Assembly: GCA_902601475.1 (NCBI GenBank)
Contig: CACKNK010000001.1
Span: 123,075-187,074 of the forward strand
Source: an uncultured SAR86 cluster bacterium
GTDB taxonomy: Bacteria; Pseudomonadota; Gammaproteobacteria; Magnimaribacterales; D2472
DNA: 64,000 nucleotides
Direction: 5' to 3'
In this document: one piece after another, positions 15,497 to 23,736 of the stretch
How positions within the stretch are numbered: position 1 is the stretch's first letter
Layout of the letters: each line of letters starts with the position of its first letter
Made by a program: the position numbers and the translations under genes
Notes under the pieces: generated by a model
Databases searched by the model: none
The model's input: only the letters and a program-made list of their open reading frames with translations
What the model was told of the DNA's origin: nothing

Positions 15497-16189
15497 CTAT
15501 ATCACTAAATATCTGCTTGTTGGGATAACTTCAATTTTTGAAAAATCTATAAATTTTTCACAACTTGCCATCATTATCCCTAAATTTTTTTCTAAAAGTT
15601 CTCTGTTACCCTTAGCAGCATAAAATTCTTCCGGATCTGACATCGCTCCTTCTGGAAAGCATTCTTCAATGATCGCAATAAAATTTGGTGATTCTTTTTG
15701 CAAGTTTCTTACTACAGTGTTTTGTGTGTAAATAAAATTTGATTGAGTTTCAATAGCTATTTCAGTGTGATGGTGAGTCCAATGATCAAACCAAGAAAAT
15801 CTATCCATTTCTTTTGGTTTTTCAAGAAAAACTATTTGAGAAAATCCTTCAGTTCGTTTGTTCAAATTTTTTGATTCATCAGCTTCAATTATTTTTGATT
15901 CACTCACAACATAGCTGAAGACCTTTTTAGAGGAGGATTTAAATACTTTTAATTCTCTTTCAGCATGAAATAAGCTTTTAACTTTTAAAAAAACTATTGC
16001 ATCAGGACTTGGAGGGTAAGAAGATTGAATAAGCCCTGAGGCGTCTTGTACATCTTTATCAACAATATTTACTTGATAATTTGAAACAATATTAGCAAGG
16101 CTTGATGGTACTTTCTTTACTAAGAAGTTTTTGAACTCATCTTCGTCAATATCATTTTTTTTCCATAGTTGAATAGCTATTTTTTCCAT
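15497..16189 (-). CDS. EthD-like/dimeric alpha-beta barrel protein
   Basis: A 230-residue protein beginning MEKIAIQLWKK. The ATG at 16189 shares its A with the ipdF stop (TGATG), so the two are translationally coupled. A longer in-frame reading upstream would run deep into ipdF and is rejected. The second half (SWFDHWTHHHTEIAIETQSNFIYTQNTVVRN) resembles the EthD domain, a ferredoxin-like barrel. The first half looks like a diverged copy of the same fold, giving a two-domain protein. EthD proteins accompany P450s in some catabolic clusters, and a P450 is encoded two genes on. Function in steroid breakdown is not known to me. Confidence 0.7.
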   Translation of the reverse strand: MEKIAIQLWKKNDIDEDEFKNFLVKKVPSSLANIVSNYQVNIVDKDVQDASGLIQSSYPPSPDAIVFLKVKSLFHAERELKVFKSSSKKVFSYVVSESKIIEADESKNLNKRTEGFSQIVFLEKPKEMDRFSWFDHWTHHHTEIAIETQSNFIYTQNTVVRNLQKESPNFIAIIEECFPEGAMSDPEEFYAAKGNRELLEKNLGIMMASCEKFIDFSKIEVIPTSRYLVI

Positions 16190-16974
16190 CAGGCTCTTTG
16201 GGAAGAAGCTGATATTGTTTCGCCAGTCATATATGAAGAAAGGTTTGATGCCAAAAATAAAATTATATTTGCAATTTCCCAAGGATGAGCGCCCCTAGAA
16301 AAAGCCTCTTTTTGAGTTAGTGAATCTATAAGCTCAACCGAGCTAGTTTTAGCTAAATGAGGATTAATTGCTAAACTTGGTGCCACAGCATTTATTCTGA
16401 TATTGTCATCAACAACTTCCAAAGCAGCACATCGAGTAAGAGCCATGACGCCTGCTTTTGCAGCAGCATAATGTGCTTGACCAGCCTGAGCCCTCCAACC
16501 TAGTACCGATGCATTGTTTACAATTACCCCTCCGTCACACTCTTTAAGCTTATTGATGCCTGCCCGAGTTACTCTCATTGCGCCATTTAATGTGATGTCT
16601 ATAATTTTATTCCAGGTCTCATCGCTCATTTCTGACACCAAATCCTCGCCTCCAAGACCAGCATTGTTTACCACAACATCAAGATTTGACATAGAGCTCA
16701 TAGCCTCTTCCATCATCTGATCTACATTACTTGTTGAAGTCACATCACAAACACATGAATGCACCTTACCAAGATTGAGGTCAGTCAATTCATCATGAGC
16801 TTTTTGCAGACGTTGTTCATTTGCATCTGAGATAAAGATTTCTGCACCCTCTTCAAGGAATCTTTTTGCAGTTGCAAAGCCTATTCCTGCACCAGCTGAT
16901 GCAGTAATGACAACCTTTTTTTCTTTAAATAAATTAGATGCAATTGGATATGTTGGATTTGAGAGATCATTCAT
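16189..16974 (-). CDS. ipdF: 5-hydroxy-HIP-CoA dehydrogenase-like SDR (IpdF)
   Basis: A 261-residue SDR with cofactor motif TASAGAGIGFATAKRF, NNAGLGGEDLV, and the catalytic part VIVNNASVLGWRAQAGQAHYAAAKAGVMALTRC, which is nearly the same as in mycobacterial IpdF (VLGWRAQ..SHYAAAKAGVMALTRC). It ends with FLASNLSSYMTGETIS. IpdF oxidises the hydroxyl group on the ring of 5-OH-HIP-CoA during ring C/D breakdown. The ATG at 16974 overlaps the thiolase stop (ATGA). Confidence 0.92.
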   Translation of the reverse strand: MNDLSNPTYPIASNLFKEKKVVITASAGAGIGFATAKRFLEEGAEIFISDANEQRLQKAHDELTDLNLGKVHSCVCDVTSTSNVDQMMEEAMSSMSNLDVVVNNAGLGGEDLVSEMSDETWNKIIDITLNGAMRVTRAGINKLKECDGGVIVNNASVLGWRAQAGQAHYAAAKAGVMALTRCAALEVVDDNIRINAVAPSLAINPHLAKTSSVELIDSLTQKEAFSRGAHPWEIANIILFLASNLSSYMTGETISASSQRA

Positions 16975-18125
16975 TGGCAATTCTCGAGAATAGTTACATT
17001 AGCCTGACCGCCGCCCTCACACATTGTTTGCAAACCATATTTAAGATTTGATCTTTTCATTTCATGGATCAGTGTTGTCATTAGTCGTGCACCGGTTGCA
17101 CCAAGAGGATGCCCAAGAGCAATGGCTCCTCCATGAACATTAATCTTTTCACTAGGATAATCAAATTCTTTTTGCCAAGCTAAAGGTATGGAAGCAAATG
17201 CTTCATTAATTTCGACAATGTCAATATCAGATAAATCCATACCTGATTTTTTAAGAGCATATTTTGTAGCAGGAATGGGAGCAGTCAGCATCCATATTGG
17301 ATCATCTGCCCTAACACTTATATGGGACACTTTAACTAATGGCTCTAAGTTGTGCTCCTTTAAAATTTCTTCAGAAACAATTAACAAACAAGCAGCTCCA
17401 TCTGCATTTTGCGATGAAAGTGCTGCTGTTATTGAATGGTCCTCTATCAAAGGTTCAAGTGTGGACATTCTCTCAAGACTTGTATCTCTTCTTGGCGTCT
17501 CATCATCAAGTAGTCCATTTACTGGGATGATTTCATTTTTAAAAATTCCAGATTCAATAGCACTAATAGCTTTTTGATGACTGTTAAATGCAAAAAGTTC
17601 CATTTCTTCCCTACTGATGTTCCATTTTTCAGCAATCATATGTGCCGAATTAAATTGGCTAACCTCAACATCACCATAGCGTTTGTTCCATCCTGGTGAT
17701 GTATTGAAAGGAGTATCAAAACCAAGTTGCTGACCAGCGGTCATGGCAAATGATATCGGAACCATATTCATATTCTGAACCCCTCCTGCAATAACCACAT
17801 CTGATGTCCCTGACATTACTGCTTGTGTTGCAAAATGCACAGCTTGCTGTGATGAGCCGCATTGACGATCAACAGTAGTCCCGGGAACGTGTTCTGGGAG
17901 ACCAGCAACGAGCCAACATGTTCTAGCTATATCTCCTGCTTGCGGGCCGACAGTATCAACACACCCATAAATGACATCTTCAACAAGGCCTGGATCGATT
18001 GAAATATTTTTAAAGGTGGCTTTAAGGACAGACCCACCTAGATCAGCTGAATGGATGTCAGCAAGTGAGCCTTTTTTCCTTCCAACAGGAGTTCTCAAGG
18101 CTGAGACTATGTAAGCATCTCTCAT
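16971..18125 (-). CDS. fadA6: Acetyl-CoA acyltransferase (thiolase), FadA6 type
   Basis: A 384-residue thiolase. The nucleophile is Cys89 in DRQCGSSQQ, the acid/base pair is His339 in GHPLGATGARL and Cys369 in CEGGGQANV, and NEAFAS lies between. In the IpdAB route FadA6 releases acetyl-CoA from the opened ring skeleton; the length and the VDRQCGSSQQAVHFA segment fit that group. Five bases separate it from the dehydrogenase before it, and it overlaps ipdF after it. Confidence 0.92.
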   Translation of the reverse strand: MRDAYIVSALRTPVGRKKGSLADIHSADLGGSVLKATFKNISIDPGLVEDVIYGCVDTVGPQAGDIARTCWLVAGLPEHVPGTTVDRQCGSSQQAVHFATQAVMSGTSDVVIAGGVQNMNMVPISFAMTAGQQLGFDTPFNTSPGWNKRYGDVEVSQFNSAHMIAEKWNISREEMELFAFNSHQKAISAIESGIFKNEIIPVNGLLDDETPRRDTSLERMSTLEPLIEDHSITAALSSQNADGAACLLIVSEEILKEHNLEPLVKVSHISVRADDPIWMLTAPIPATKYALKKSGMDLSDIDIVEINEAFASIPLAWQKEFDYPSEKINVHGGAIALGHPLGATGARLMTTLIHEMKRSNLKYGLQTMCEGGGQANVTILENCQ

Positions 18126-18130
18126 AATTA

Positions 18131-19165
18131 CTATAAGAATGTATAGGTTGAACCTAGCTTTGGCAAATCTTTTTCCAGTTGGTTCATAATGTAATTTTCA
18201 AGGAGACTTTTGTTTCCCCAAACTTGTTTGTATGACCATCCTCTTCTAATAAATATATGCAGATCCATCTCCCATGTATAACCCATCGCTCCATGCGCCT
18301 GCATACTATTTCTAGAAGCCATTTCACATGCATCAATCGCTTGTAATTTTGCCTGAGCAGCATGTAACTTTTGAAGAGGATTATCGTTTTCTAGACTGTA
18401 AGCAGCCCTGTATAAGGTTGCTTTAGAAAATTCAATTTCAATTGCAGCCTCAGCCAGCATGTGTTTTACAGCCTGAAAAGACCCTATTGGTTTACCAAAT
18501 TGCTTTCTATCCAGAGTGTATGCAGTTGCTAAATCGAGAATCTTTCTGCTTAAACCAACGAGAATTGCTGCTGACATAACCATCCCTGAAGTTGCAACAT
18601 TATTAACAAGGGATTTTTGATCATTCAAAGTTTGCAATGAGCCTGAATCTGAATTTTCAAAAATGAAGTTCGTTAAATCTCTAGAGGGGTCAGATGATTT
18701 TAGTTTTTTTCCATTAATATCTTTTGAGGAAACAATTGATATTGAATCCTCTACTAAATTTATTTGTTTCGAAGAGTTATCTAAAAACAAAATATTTGGG
18801 GATAAAGAATGAGTAACACCAATAAATTGACTTTTTTCTTCAATTAATTCAGCAATATCAATAGATTTATTTATAAGTAAATTGGATAAAAACATCTGCT
18901 CAGCTGCAGGCTCGGGTAAAGCATAATATCCCATCTCCTCTACAAGCAAACAAGTCGTGACTAAATCTAATCCCAAGCCACCATACTTTTCATCAAGATT
19001 AGACTGAAGAATCCCAAGCTCTTCAAGCTCTTGCCATCTTGCTTGATTAAAAGGCATATTATCTTCCCAACCAGATCTAATCTTTTCTGGGGTGACATTA
19101 GATTCTAAATACTTTTTGAAAGCATCACGAAATATCTCTTGATCCTCTGAAAAAGTGAAGTTCAT
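18131..19165 (-). CDS. ipdE2: Acyl-CoA dehydrogenase, small subunit of a heteromeric pair (IpdE2-like)
   Basis: A 344-residue acyl-CoA dehydrogenase-fold protein with the FAD-binding segments RKQFGKPIGSFQAVKHMLAE and SMQAHGAMGYTWEMDLHIFIRR. It is short for the family and its middle region (about residues 120-195) is poorly conserved and lacks the usual catalytic-domain features. It begins one base inside the stop of the larger dehydrogenase (TAATG). Such side-by-side, unequal pairs form alpha2beta2 steroid acyl-CoA dehydrogenases in Mycobacterium; IpdE1/IpdE2 acts on a HIP-derived CoA ester. The assignment of which paralogue pair is inferred from context. Confidence 0.82.
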   Translation of the reverse strand: MNFTFSEDQEIFRDAFKKYLESNVTPEKIRSGWEDNMPFNQARWQELEELGILQSNLDEKYGGLGLDLVTTCLLVEEMGYYALPEPAAEQMFLSNLLINKSIDIAELIEEKSQFIGVTHSLSPNILFLDNSSKQINLVEDSISIVSSKDINGKKLKSSDPSRDLTNFIFENSDSGSLQTLNDQKSLVNNVATSGMVMSAAILVGLSRKILDLATAYTLDRKQFGKPIGSFQAVKHMLAEAAIEIEFSKATLYRAAYSLENDNPLQKLHAAQAKLQAIDACEMASRNSMQAHGAMGYTWEMDLHIFIRRGWSYKQVWGNKSLLENYIMNQLEKDLPKLGSTYTFL

Positions 19166-20316
19166 TAGCGTGGCATCCCCAATAGTCTTTCTGCAATGAT
19201 ATTTTTTTGTATCTCATTGGTACCCGCATAAATTGGTCCTGAATAAGAAAACATATAACCTTTTATCCAGCCTGCAACATCATCCGCTTCCACTTCTTCA
19301 AGTTCTGAAGATACTCCAAGGATATCTAAAGCAGTTTGATGCATTTGATGATCAAGCTCAGACCAAAAAACTTTTCCTAAGCTTGATTCAGGTCCAATTT
19401 TTTTTCCAGCCATTAACTTAGATGCAGTTTGATAAATATTTAGAGCATACGCTTCGGCTCTAAGCCACGATTGTAAAACCTTTGATTCTATTGAACCTGA
19501 CAGGTTATCTTTGTTTTTAAAATACAAAGATAAGAGTTTCGAAGCTGTTTCTTGAAAGCGAGCTGGGCTTCTCAACATAAGACCTCTCTCAAAACCTGCA
19601 GTGGCCATGGCTATACTCCAACCTTCGCCTTCCCCACCCAACAAATTGCTGACATCCACCTCGACATCATCAAAATATATTTCGGCAAAACCTGGTTCCC
19701 CATCAAGCTGAGGAATCGGTCTCACAGTAACTCCTTCCGCATCAAGAGGAACTAATATAAATGATAATCCTCTGTGTCTCTCAGATTCAGGATCGCTTCT
19801 AAATAAGCCAAAAGTCCAATCCGCAAAAGCAGCTCTTGATGACCAAGTCTTTTGACCATTAATAATATATTTATCGCCTTTTTTAAAGGCCGTTGTTCTT
19901 ATTGCTGCCATGTCACTGCCTGCACCGGGTTCTGACCAACCCTGTGACCATATATGTTCGCCTGTTGCCATGGCGCTCAAAAATTTTTCTTTTTGTTTGT
20001 CTGAACCATACTCCATTAAAGTTGGCCCTAATAAAAAAACACCATTCTGATTGACGCGTGCAGGCGCTTTTGCTCGATAATATTCTTCTTCAAAAATTAG
20101 CCATTCGATTAAATTTAGACCCCTACCGCCATATTGTTCGGGCCAAGTAACCATTGACCAATTACCTGAATTGAGTTTTTTTTCCCAGTCCCTATGCTCC
20201 TCAAACCCCTCCTTGGTATCAAAGGAGTTAAGAGGAGTTTTGGGCACATTTTTTTCAAGCCATCCCCTGATCTCATCTCTGAATTTTTTTTGAGAATCCG
20301 AAAAACCAATCTTCAT
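19165..20316 (-). CDS. ipdE1: Acyl-CoA dehydrogenase, large subunit of a heteromeric pair (IpdE1-like)
   Basis: A 383-residue acyl-CoA dehydrogenase. Motifs include the N-terminal MKIGFSDSQKKFRDEIRGWL, WSQGWSEPGAGSDMA in the FAD/substrate region (about residues 123-137), ATAGFERGL, and a C-terminal YAGTNEIQKNIIAERLLG. It overlaps EchA20 by ATGA and the small subunit by one base, so all three are coupled. Together with the small partner it should introduce a double bond into a ring-derived CoA thioester. Confidence 0.87.
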   Translation of the reverse strand: MKIGFSDSQKKFRDEIRGWLEKNVPKTPLNSFDTKEGFEEHRDWEKKLNSGNWSMVTWPEQYGGRGLNLIEWLIFEEEYYRAKAPARVNQNGVFLLGPTLMEYGSDKQKEKFLSAMATGEHIWSQGWSEPGAGSDMAAIRTTAFKKGDKYIINGQKTWSSRAAFADWTFGLFRSDPESERHRGLSFILVPLDAEGVTVRPIPQLDGEPGFAEIYFDDVEVDVSNLLGGEGEGWSIAMATAGFERGLMLRSPARFQETASKLLSLYFKNKDNLSGSIESKVLQSWLRAEAYALNIYQTASKLMAGKKIGPESSLGKVFWSELDHQMHQTALDILGVSSELEEVEADDVAGWIKGYMFSYSGPIYAGTNEIQKNIIAERLLGMPR

Positions 20317-21068
20317 TTTTCAAAATCCGCATCTCTTTTCTCTACAAAAGCATCGCGTGCCTCTTGAGAATCAGACGATTGATAAAGTTCAATTGTAAAA
20401 TTTTGTTCTGATTTATATGCTTCATCAACATCATTTGCTTCAATTTGATTTAGAGCCTTCTTTGCAAGATTTACTGCAATGGGACTCTTTTCTGCAATGG
20501 ATTCTGCAATTTCGTTAGCAGCCTCGTGAAGTTCGCTAATGTTGGAGTGAAGAGATTCTATACTACCAAGCCGATAGGCTTCATCAGCAGAAATTGGTTC
20601 TCCTGTAAGCATCATCTTTCTAACCTTCTGTAATGGAAAAAGCCTACTTAAATGAGCTCCTCCCCCTAATGCTCCTCTATCAATTTCTGGTAATCCAAAA
20701 AAAGCATCTTCGGTAGCTAAAACAATATCTGATGCACCTGCAATTAAAATACCGCCCCCAAGAACAAAACCATGACAGGCTGATATAACTGGTAAATTAC
20801 ATACATGGATCGCTCTAGCTACTTTCCAGCAGCCATCATTTACAGCATGGATTTTCGATGAATCTGCTTGCAATTCTTTTATATCAACGCCGGCACAAAA
20901 CCCCTTCCCTTGAGCTCTTATAACAATCACTCTAGCATCATTCGAAAAGGACAGCTCGTCTATAGATTTGGATAAATCAAACCACTGAGATGAATCAAAT
21001 GCATTTACAGGAGGAACATCTAGCTCGATGGTTGCAATATTATTTGAAACATTAATATCAATTGACAT
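20313..21068 (-). CDS. echA20: EchA20-type crotonase, ring-opening hydrolase
   Basis: A 251-residue crotonase-fold protein. The segments VPPVNAFDSSQWFDL, GKGFCAGVDIKELQ and LPEIDRGALGGGAHLSRLFPL match actinobacterial EchA20 (PPVNAI.SKAWFDL, GRGFNAGVDIKEMQ, LPEVERGALG.ATHLSRL). EchA20 opens the cyclopentanone ring of HIEC-CoA by C-C hydrolysis, the first ring opening in HIP breakdown. Its partners IpdC, IpdA and IpdB are in the same operon. Confidence 0.92.
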   Translation of the reverse strand: MSIDINVSNNIATIELDVPPVNAFDSSQWFDLSKSIDELSFSNDARVIVIRAQGKGFCAGVDIKELQADSSKIHAVNDGCWKVARAIHVCNLPVISACHGFVLGGGILIAGASDIVLATEDAFFGLPEIDRGALGGGAHLSRLFPLQKVRKMMLTGEPISADEAYRLGSIESLHSNISELHEAANEIAESIAEKSPIAVNLAKKALNQIEANDVDEAYKSEQNFTIELYQSSDSQEARDAFVEKRDADFEK

Positions 21069-21076
21069 GAATTACC

Positions 21077-22114
21077 TCATAAAGTTTTTAGATTTTCAGA
21101 AGCTTTATGATACTGCTCAATGATTTCTTTTACTAAGTTTTCGCAGCTTGGAATTTCTTTAATAATCCCTGCAACTTGGCCAGATGGCATTGCTCCCTGG
21201 TCAGGATTACCTTCCACCATGGCTTTTTGGATTACTGCTGGGCTATTGGCTGCCATGATTGTTTGTGAAATAGATAAATCATCTCCTCGTAACATTGCAA
21301 AAAAAGATTTAACAATATCCCCAAAAGAAGCTTGAGATATTTGCTTGTACTTCCATGCTGACTTCAACGAAATAAAAAATAACTTTAATGGATTAGATTT
21401 ATCAATGTTTTGTATGTACTTATTAAAAATTAATCTGTGTGGCAGTCCATCAAATTTTTTAGTTACAGAGATCTCATCAATACCGGCTTGCAGATAGGCA
21501 TCTTTAGTATTTTCTGGAACTGGACTTTCTTGAGTCATCATGAATCTTGTGCCCATGGCAATGCCTTGAGCACCCCATGCTTTTGCAGCAGCCAAACCAT
21601 ACCCATCTCGAAAGCCTCCCGCAGCAAAGACAGGTACGCTCACACTCTCCAACACACTGCTCAGCAACAAAGTCGTTGGTGTAGATCCTGTGTGGCCGCC
21701 ACCCTCTGAGCCCTGAATAACTAAAGCATCCGCACCTAATTTTTCAGCCTTGATGGCATGCTTTAATGCGCCAACCGTTGGGATGCAGATAATATTATTC
21801 ATCTTTAGTTTTTCTATGTATTGGGGTGTTGGTGATCGAGAGTAACTTACAGCTTTTACATTATTTTCAATTGCAGCTTCAATAATTTCTTTTGCTCCTG
21901 GTTGAAACATGTGAAAGTTTATTCCAAAAGGAAATGATGAAATTTTTGCTGTTTCTTCAATGAGTTCTATGGCTTCCTCTTTGCTTGATGTGGCTAAAGC
22001 CAAAAACCCAAAACAACCAGCGCTTGTGGATGCGGCAACTAATTGAGGTGTAGCAACCCATCCCATGGCAGTTTGAATGATTGGATATTTAGACCCAAGA
22101 ATATTTTCAGACAC
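21077..22114 (-). CDS. ipdC: IpdC-like flavin-dependent reductase (nitronate monooxygenase family)
   Basis: A 345-residue TIM-barrel flavoprotein of the nitronate monooxygenase/enoyl reductase family. It opens with KYPIIQTAMGWVATPQLVAAS and contains VIQGSEGGGHTGSTPT (about residues 134-149) and VPVFAAGGFRDGYGLAAAKAWGAQGIAMGTRFM, the FMN phosphate site. In steroid operons this family is represented by IpdC, which prepares the ring C/D intermediate for hydrolysis. It starts with GTG at 22114, three bases after the upstream crotonase. Confidence 0.88.
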   Translation of the reverse strand: MSENILGSKYPIIQTAMGWVATPQLVAASTSAGCFGFLALATSSKEEAIELIEETAKISSFPFGINFHMFQPGAKEIIEAAIENNVKAVSYSRSPTPQYIEKLKMNNIICIPTVGALKHAIKAEKLGADALVIQGSEGGGHTGSTPTTLLLSSVLESVSVPVFAAGGFRDGYGLAAAKAWGAQGIAMGTRFMMTQESPVPENTKDAYLQAGIDEISVTKKFDGLPHRLIFNKYIQNIDKSNPLKLFFISLKSAWKYKQISQASFGDIVKSFFAMLRGDDLSISQTIMAANSPAVIQKAMVEGNPDQGAMPSGQVAGIIKEIPSCENLVKEIIEQYHKASENLKTL

Positions 22115-22117
22115 AAA

Positions 22118-22993
22118 CTATCCTTTTTTTATTTTTTTAGACTGCTTCTTTTTGCGTTGCGACTTAGCCATTTTTTTTGCATCGTAACCAGATAAAACAT
22201 TGCCAGTGGTTAGATCATTATGAGCATGAGAAAAGTGATGCCATGCAAATGCAGCTTCCATTCCATTTCTTTTTCCCTGAAGATCCTCAACATGATTGAT
22301 TGCTTGTTTGGTTAGAGTAAGTCCAAGTCTTGGCATTTTTGCAATTTTATTTGCTGTCTCACTAACAGTTTCTTCAAGATCATCTATTGAAACTACCTTA
22401 TTCACCATTCCCATCTCATAGGCTCTACTAGAGGACATTCTTTCACCTAAAAAGAGAAATTCTTTAGCAATTCTTGGATTAAGCTCATAGGGATGAGCAA
22501 AATATTCAACTCCAGGTATGCCCATTCTAACTACGGGATCAGCAAAAAAAGCATCCTCAGAGGCGATAATTAGATCGCACACCCAGGCAAGCATACAACC
22601 ACCTGCAACACATGCTCCATGGACCATTGCAATTGTAGGCTTTGGTATGTCTCTCCATCTCCTACACATGTTTAAATAGACTTCCTGCTCTCGAACATAC
22701 CAAAACTCACCACCAGGTTTATTCGTATGGTCATACCACATACTTTTTCTGTCATACTCAATATCAACATCTCTTCCAGGAGTGCCGATATCATGACCTG
22801 CAGAGAAGTGTTTTCCATTGCCTTTTAAAACAATAACTTTTACATCGTCATCATCTACAGCCCTTTTAAAAAACTTATCCAAGTCATAGGTCATCTTTCC
22901 ATTTTGAGCATTATTAAACTCAGGCCTATTCATTGAGATCCAAGCAACTTGATCTTTTTTCTTATAAGTAACTGTTGGTTTTGCCCTTGCCAT
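22118..22993 (-). CDS. Second crotonase-family protein (enoyl-CoA hydratase/isomerase)
   Basis: A 291-residue crotonase-fold protein. The oxyanion-hole segments are GKHFSAGHDIG and VHGACVAGGCMLAWVCDLIIASEDAFFADPVVRMG. It is about 40 residues longer than EchA20 and belongs to a different branch. An insertion after the first motif (residues about 70-100, rich in D, W and Y) and a strongly basic tail (11 Lys/Arg in the last 20 residues) are notable. It lies between ipdB and ipdC, so it probably acts on ring-derived CoA esters. The exact reaction is unknown to me. Confidence 0.83.
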   Translation of the reverse strand: MARAKPTVTYKKKDQVAWISMNRPEFNNAQNGKMTYDLDKFFKRAVDDDDVKVIVLKGNGKHFSAGHDIGTPGRDVDIEYDRKSMWYDHTNKPGGEFWYVREQEVYLNMCRRWRDIPKPTIAMVHGACVAGGCMLAWVCDLIIASEDAFFADPVVRMGIPGVEYFAHPYELNPRIAKEFLFLGERMSSSRAYEMGMVNKVVSIDDLEETVSETANKIAKMPRLGLTLTKQAINHVEDLQGKRNGMEAAFAWHHFSHAHNDLTTGNVLSGYDAKKMAKSQRKKKQSKKIKKG

Positions 22994-22995
22994 AA

Positions 22996-23736
22996 TTATT
23001 CTCCTATGACACTTGATCTTAAATTGTTTGGATCAAGCTCATTTCTAATTATATCCAATTCATCTTTGGTTGGATTTGTGGTTTCATCCGTAGAAAATAT
23101 TTCAAAATCAAAACCAGTATTATCTCTTATCTCATCCAAGGAAGATGTCGAATGAATTGATAAAAGTCTGAGTGTATTTTTATTACCTTGATAATCAAAA
23201 ATTCCTAGATTTGTAATAACTTTTCCTATTAATGGTTCAACGTCATCTGCATCAAAACCAACACTTGAAACCATATCAACCGACCCTTCAACAAATACCT
23301 TTTTTGAGTGGTTAGGAATAAAGATGCTGTTTCGATGACTAATAGAATTTCCTGGAAAACCTCTAACTCCTAACAATTGTACTTTTGGTTGTGCGTAGTT
23401 ACCGATACTGCTTATATTTAGATGAGCATATTTATCAATTTGGGTTGGAGTTACCATTGCATGCCTTGCACCACTCCATAGAACATCAAACACTCTAGAA
23501 TATGTCATATAGCCATCAACGCATGGCTCTGCTCCAACTCCTAACGGATGAGGTTGATCAATTAAAAAAGCCTCTCCATCGGTCATCATGAGATCTGGAT
23601 TGTGGAGTTTTTTAGCAAGCCCGACTGCGATTCTAGGCAATAATCCTATACCAGTAGCTAAGATCTCCCCATCATCCTTCCAAACTTTTGCAGCTTCGCA
23701 GATGCATACTTCGCTTATTGTAAATTGATGTGCCAT
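22996..23736 (-). CDS. ipdB: COCHEA-CoA hydrolase subunit IpdB
   Basis: A 246-residue family I CoA-transferase-fold beta subunit. Typical IpdB segments are DGEILATGIGLLPRIAVGLAKKLHNPDLMMTDGEAFLI, followed by MTYSRVFDVLWSGARHAMVTPTQIDKYAHLN and a later FPGNSISHRNSIFIPNHS. IpdA and IpdB form a heterotetramer that hydrolyses, rather than transfers CoA; it cuts the last carbocycle of the steroid nucleus. The ATG shares a base with the ipdA stop (TGATG), ensuring equal expression. Confidence 0.92.
   Translation of the reverse strand: MAHQFTISEVCICEAAKVWKDDGEILATGIGLLPRIAVGLAKKLHNPDLMMTDGEAFLIDQPHPLGVGAEPCVDGYMTYSRVFDVLWSGARHAMVTPTQIDKYAHLNISSIGNYAQPKVQLLGVRGFPGNSISHRNSIFIPNHSKKVFVEGSVDMVSSVGFDADDVEPLIGKVITNLGIFDYQGNKNTLRLLSIHSTSSLDEIRDNTGFDFEIFSTDETTNPTKDELDIIRNELDPNNLRSSVIGE

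Noticed and set aside
15497-16282. A longer reading of the EthD-like protein starting near 16282
   Set aside because: The extra 31 residues lie in ipdF and show no family similarity; the ATG at 16189 gives the normal TGATG coupling.
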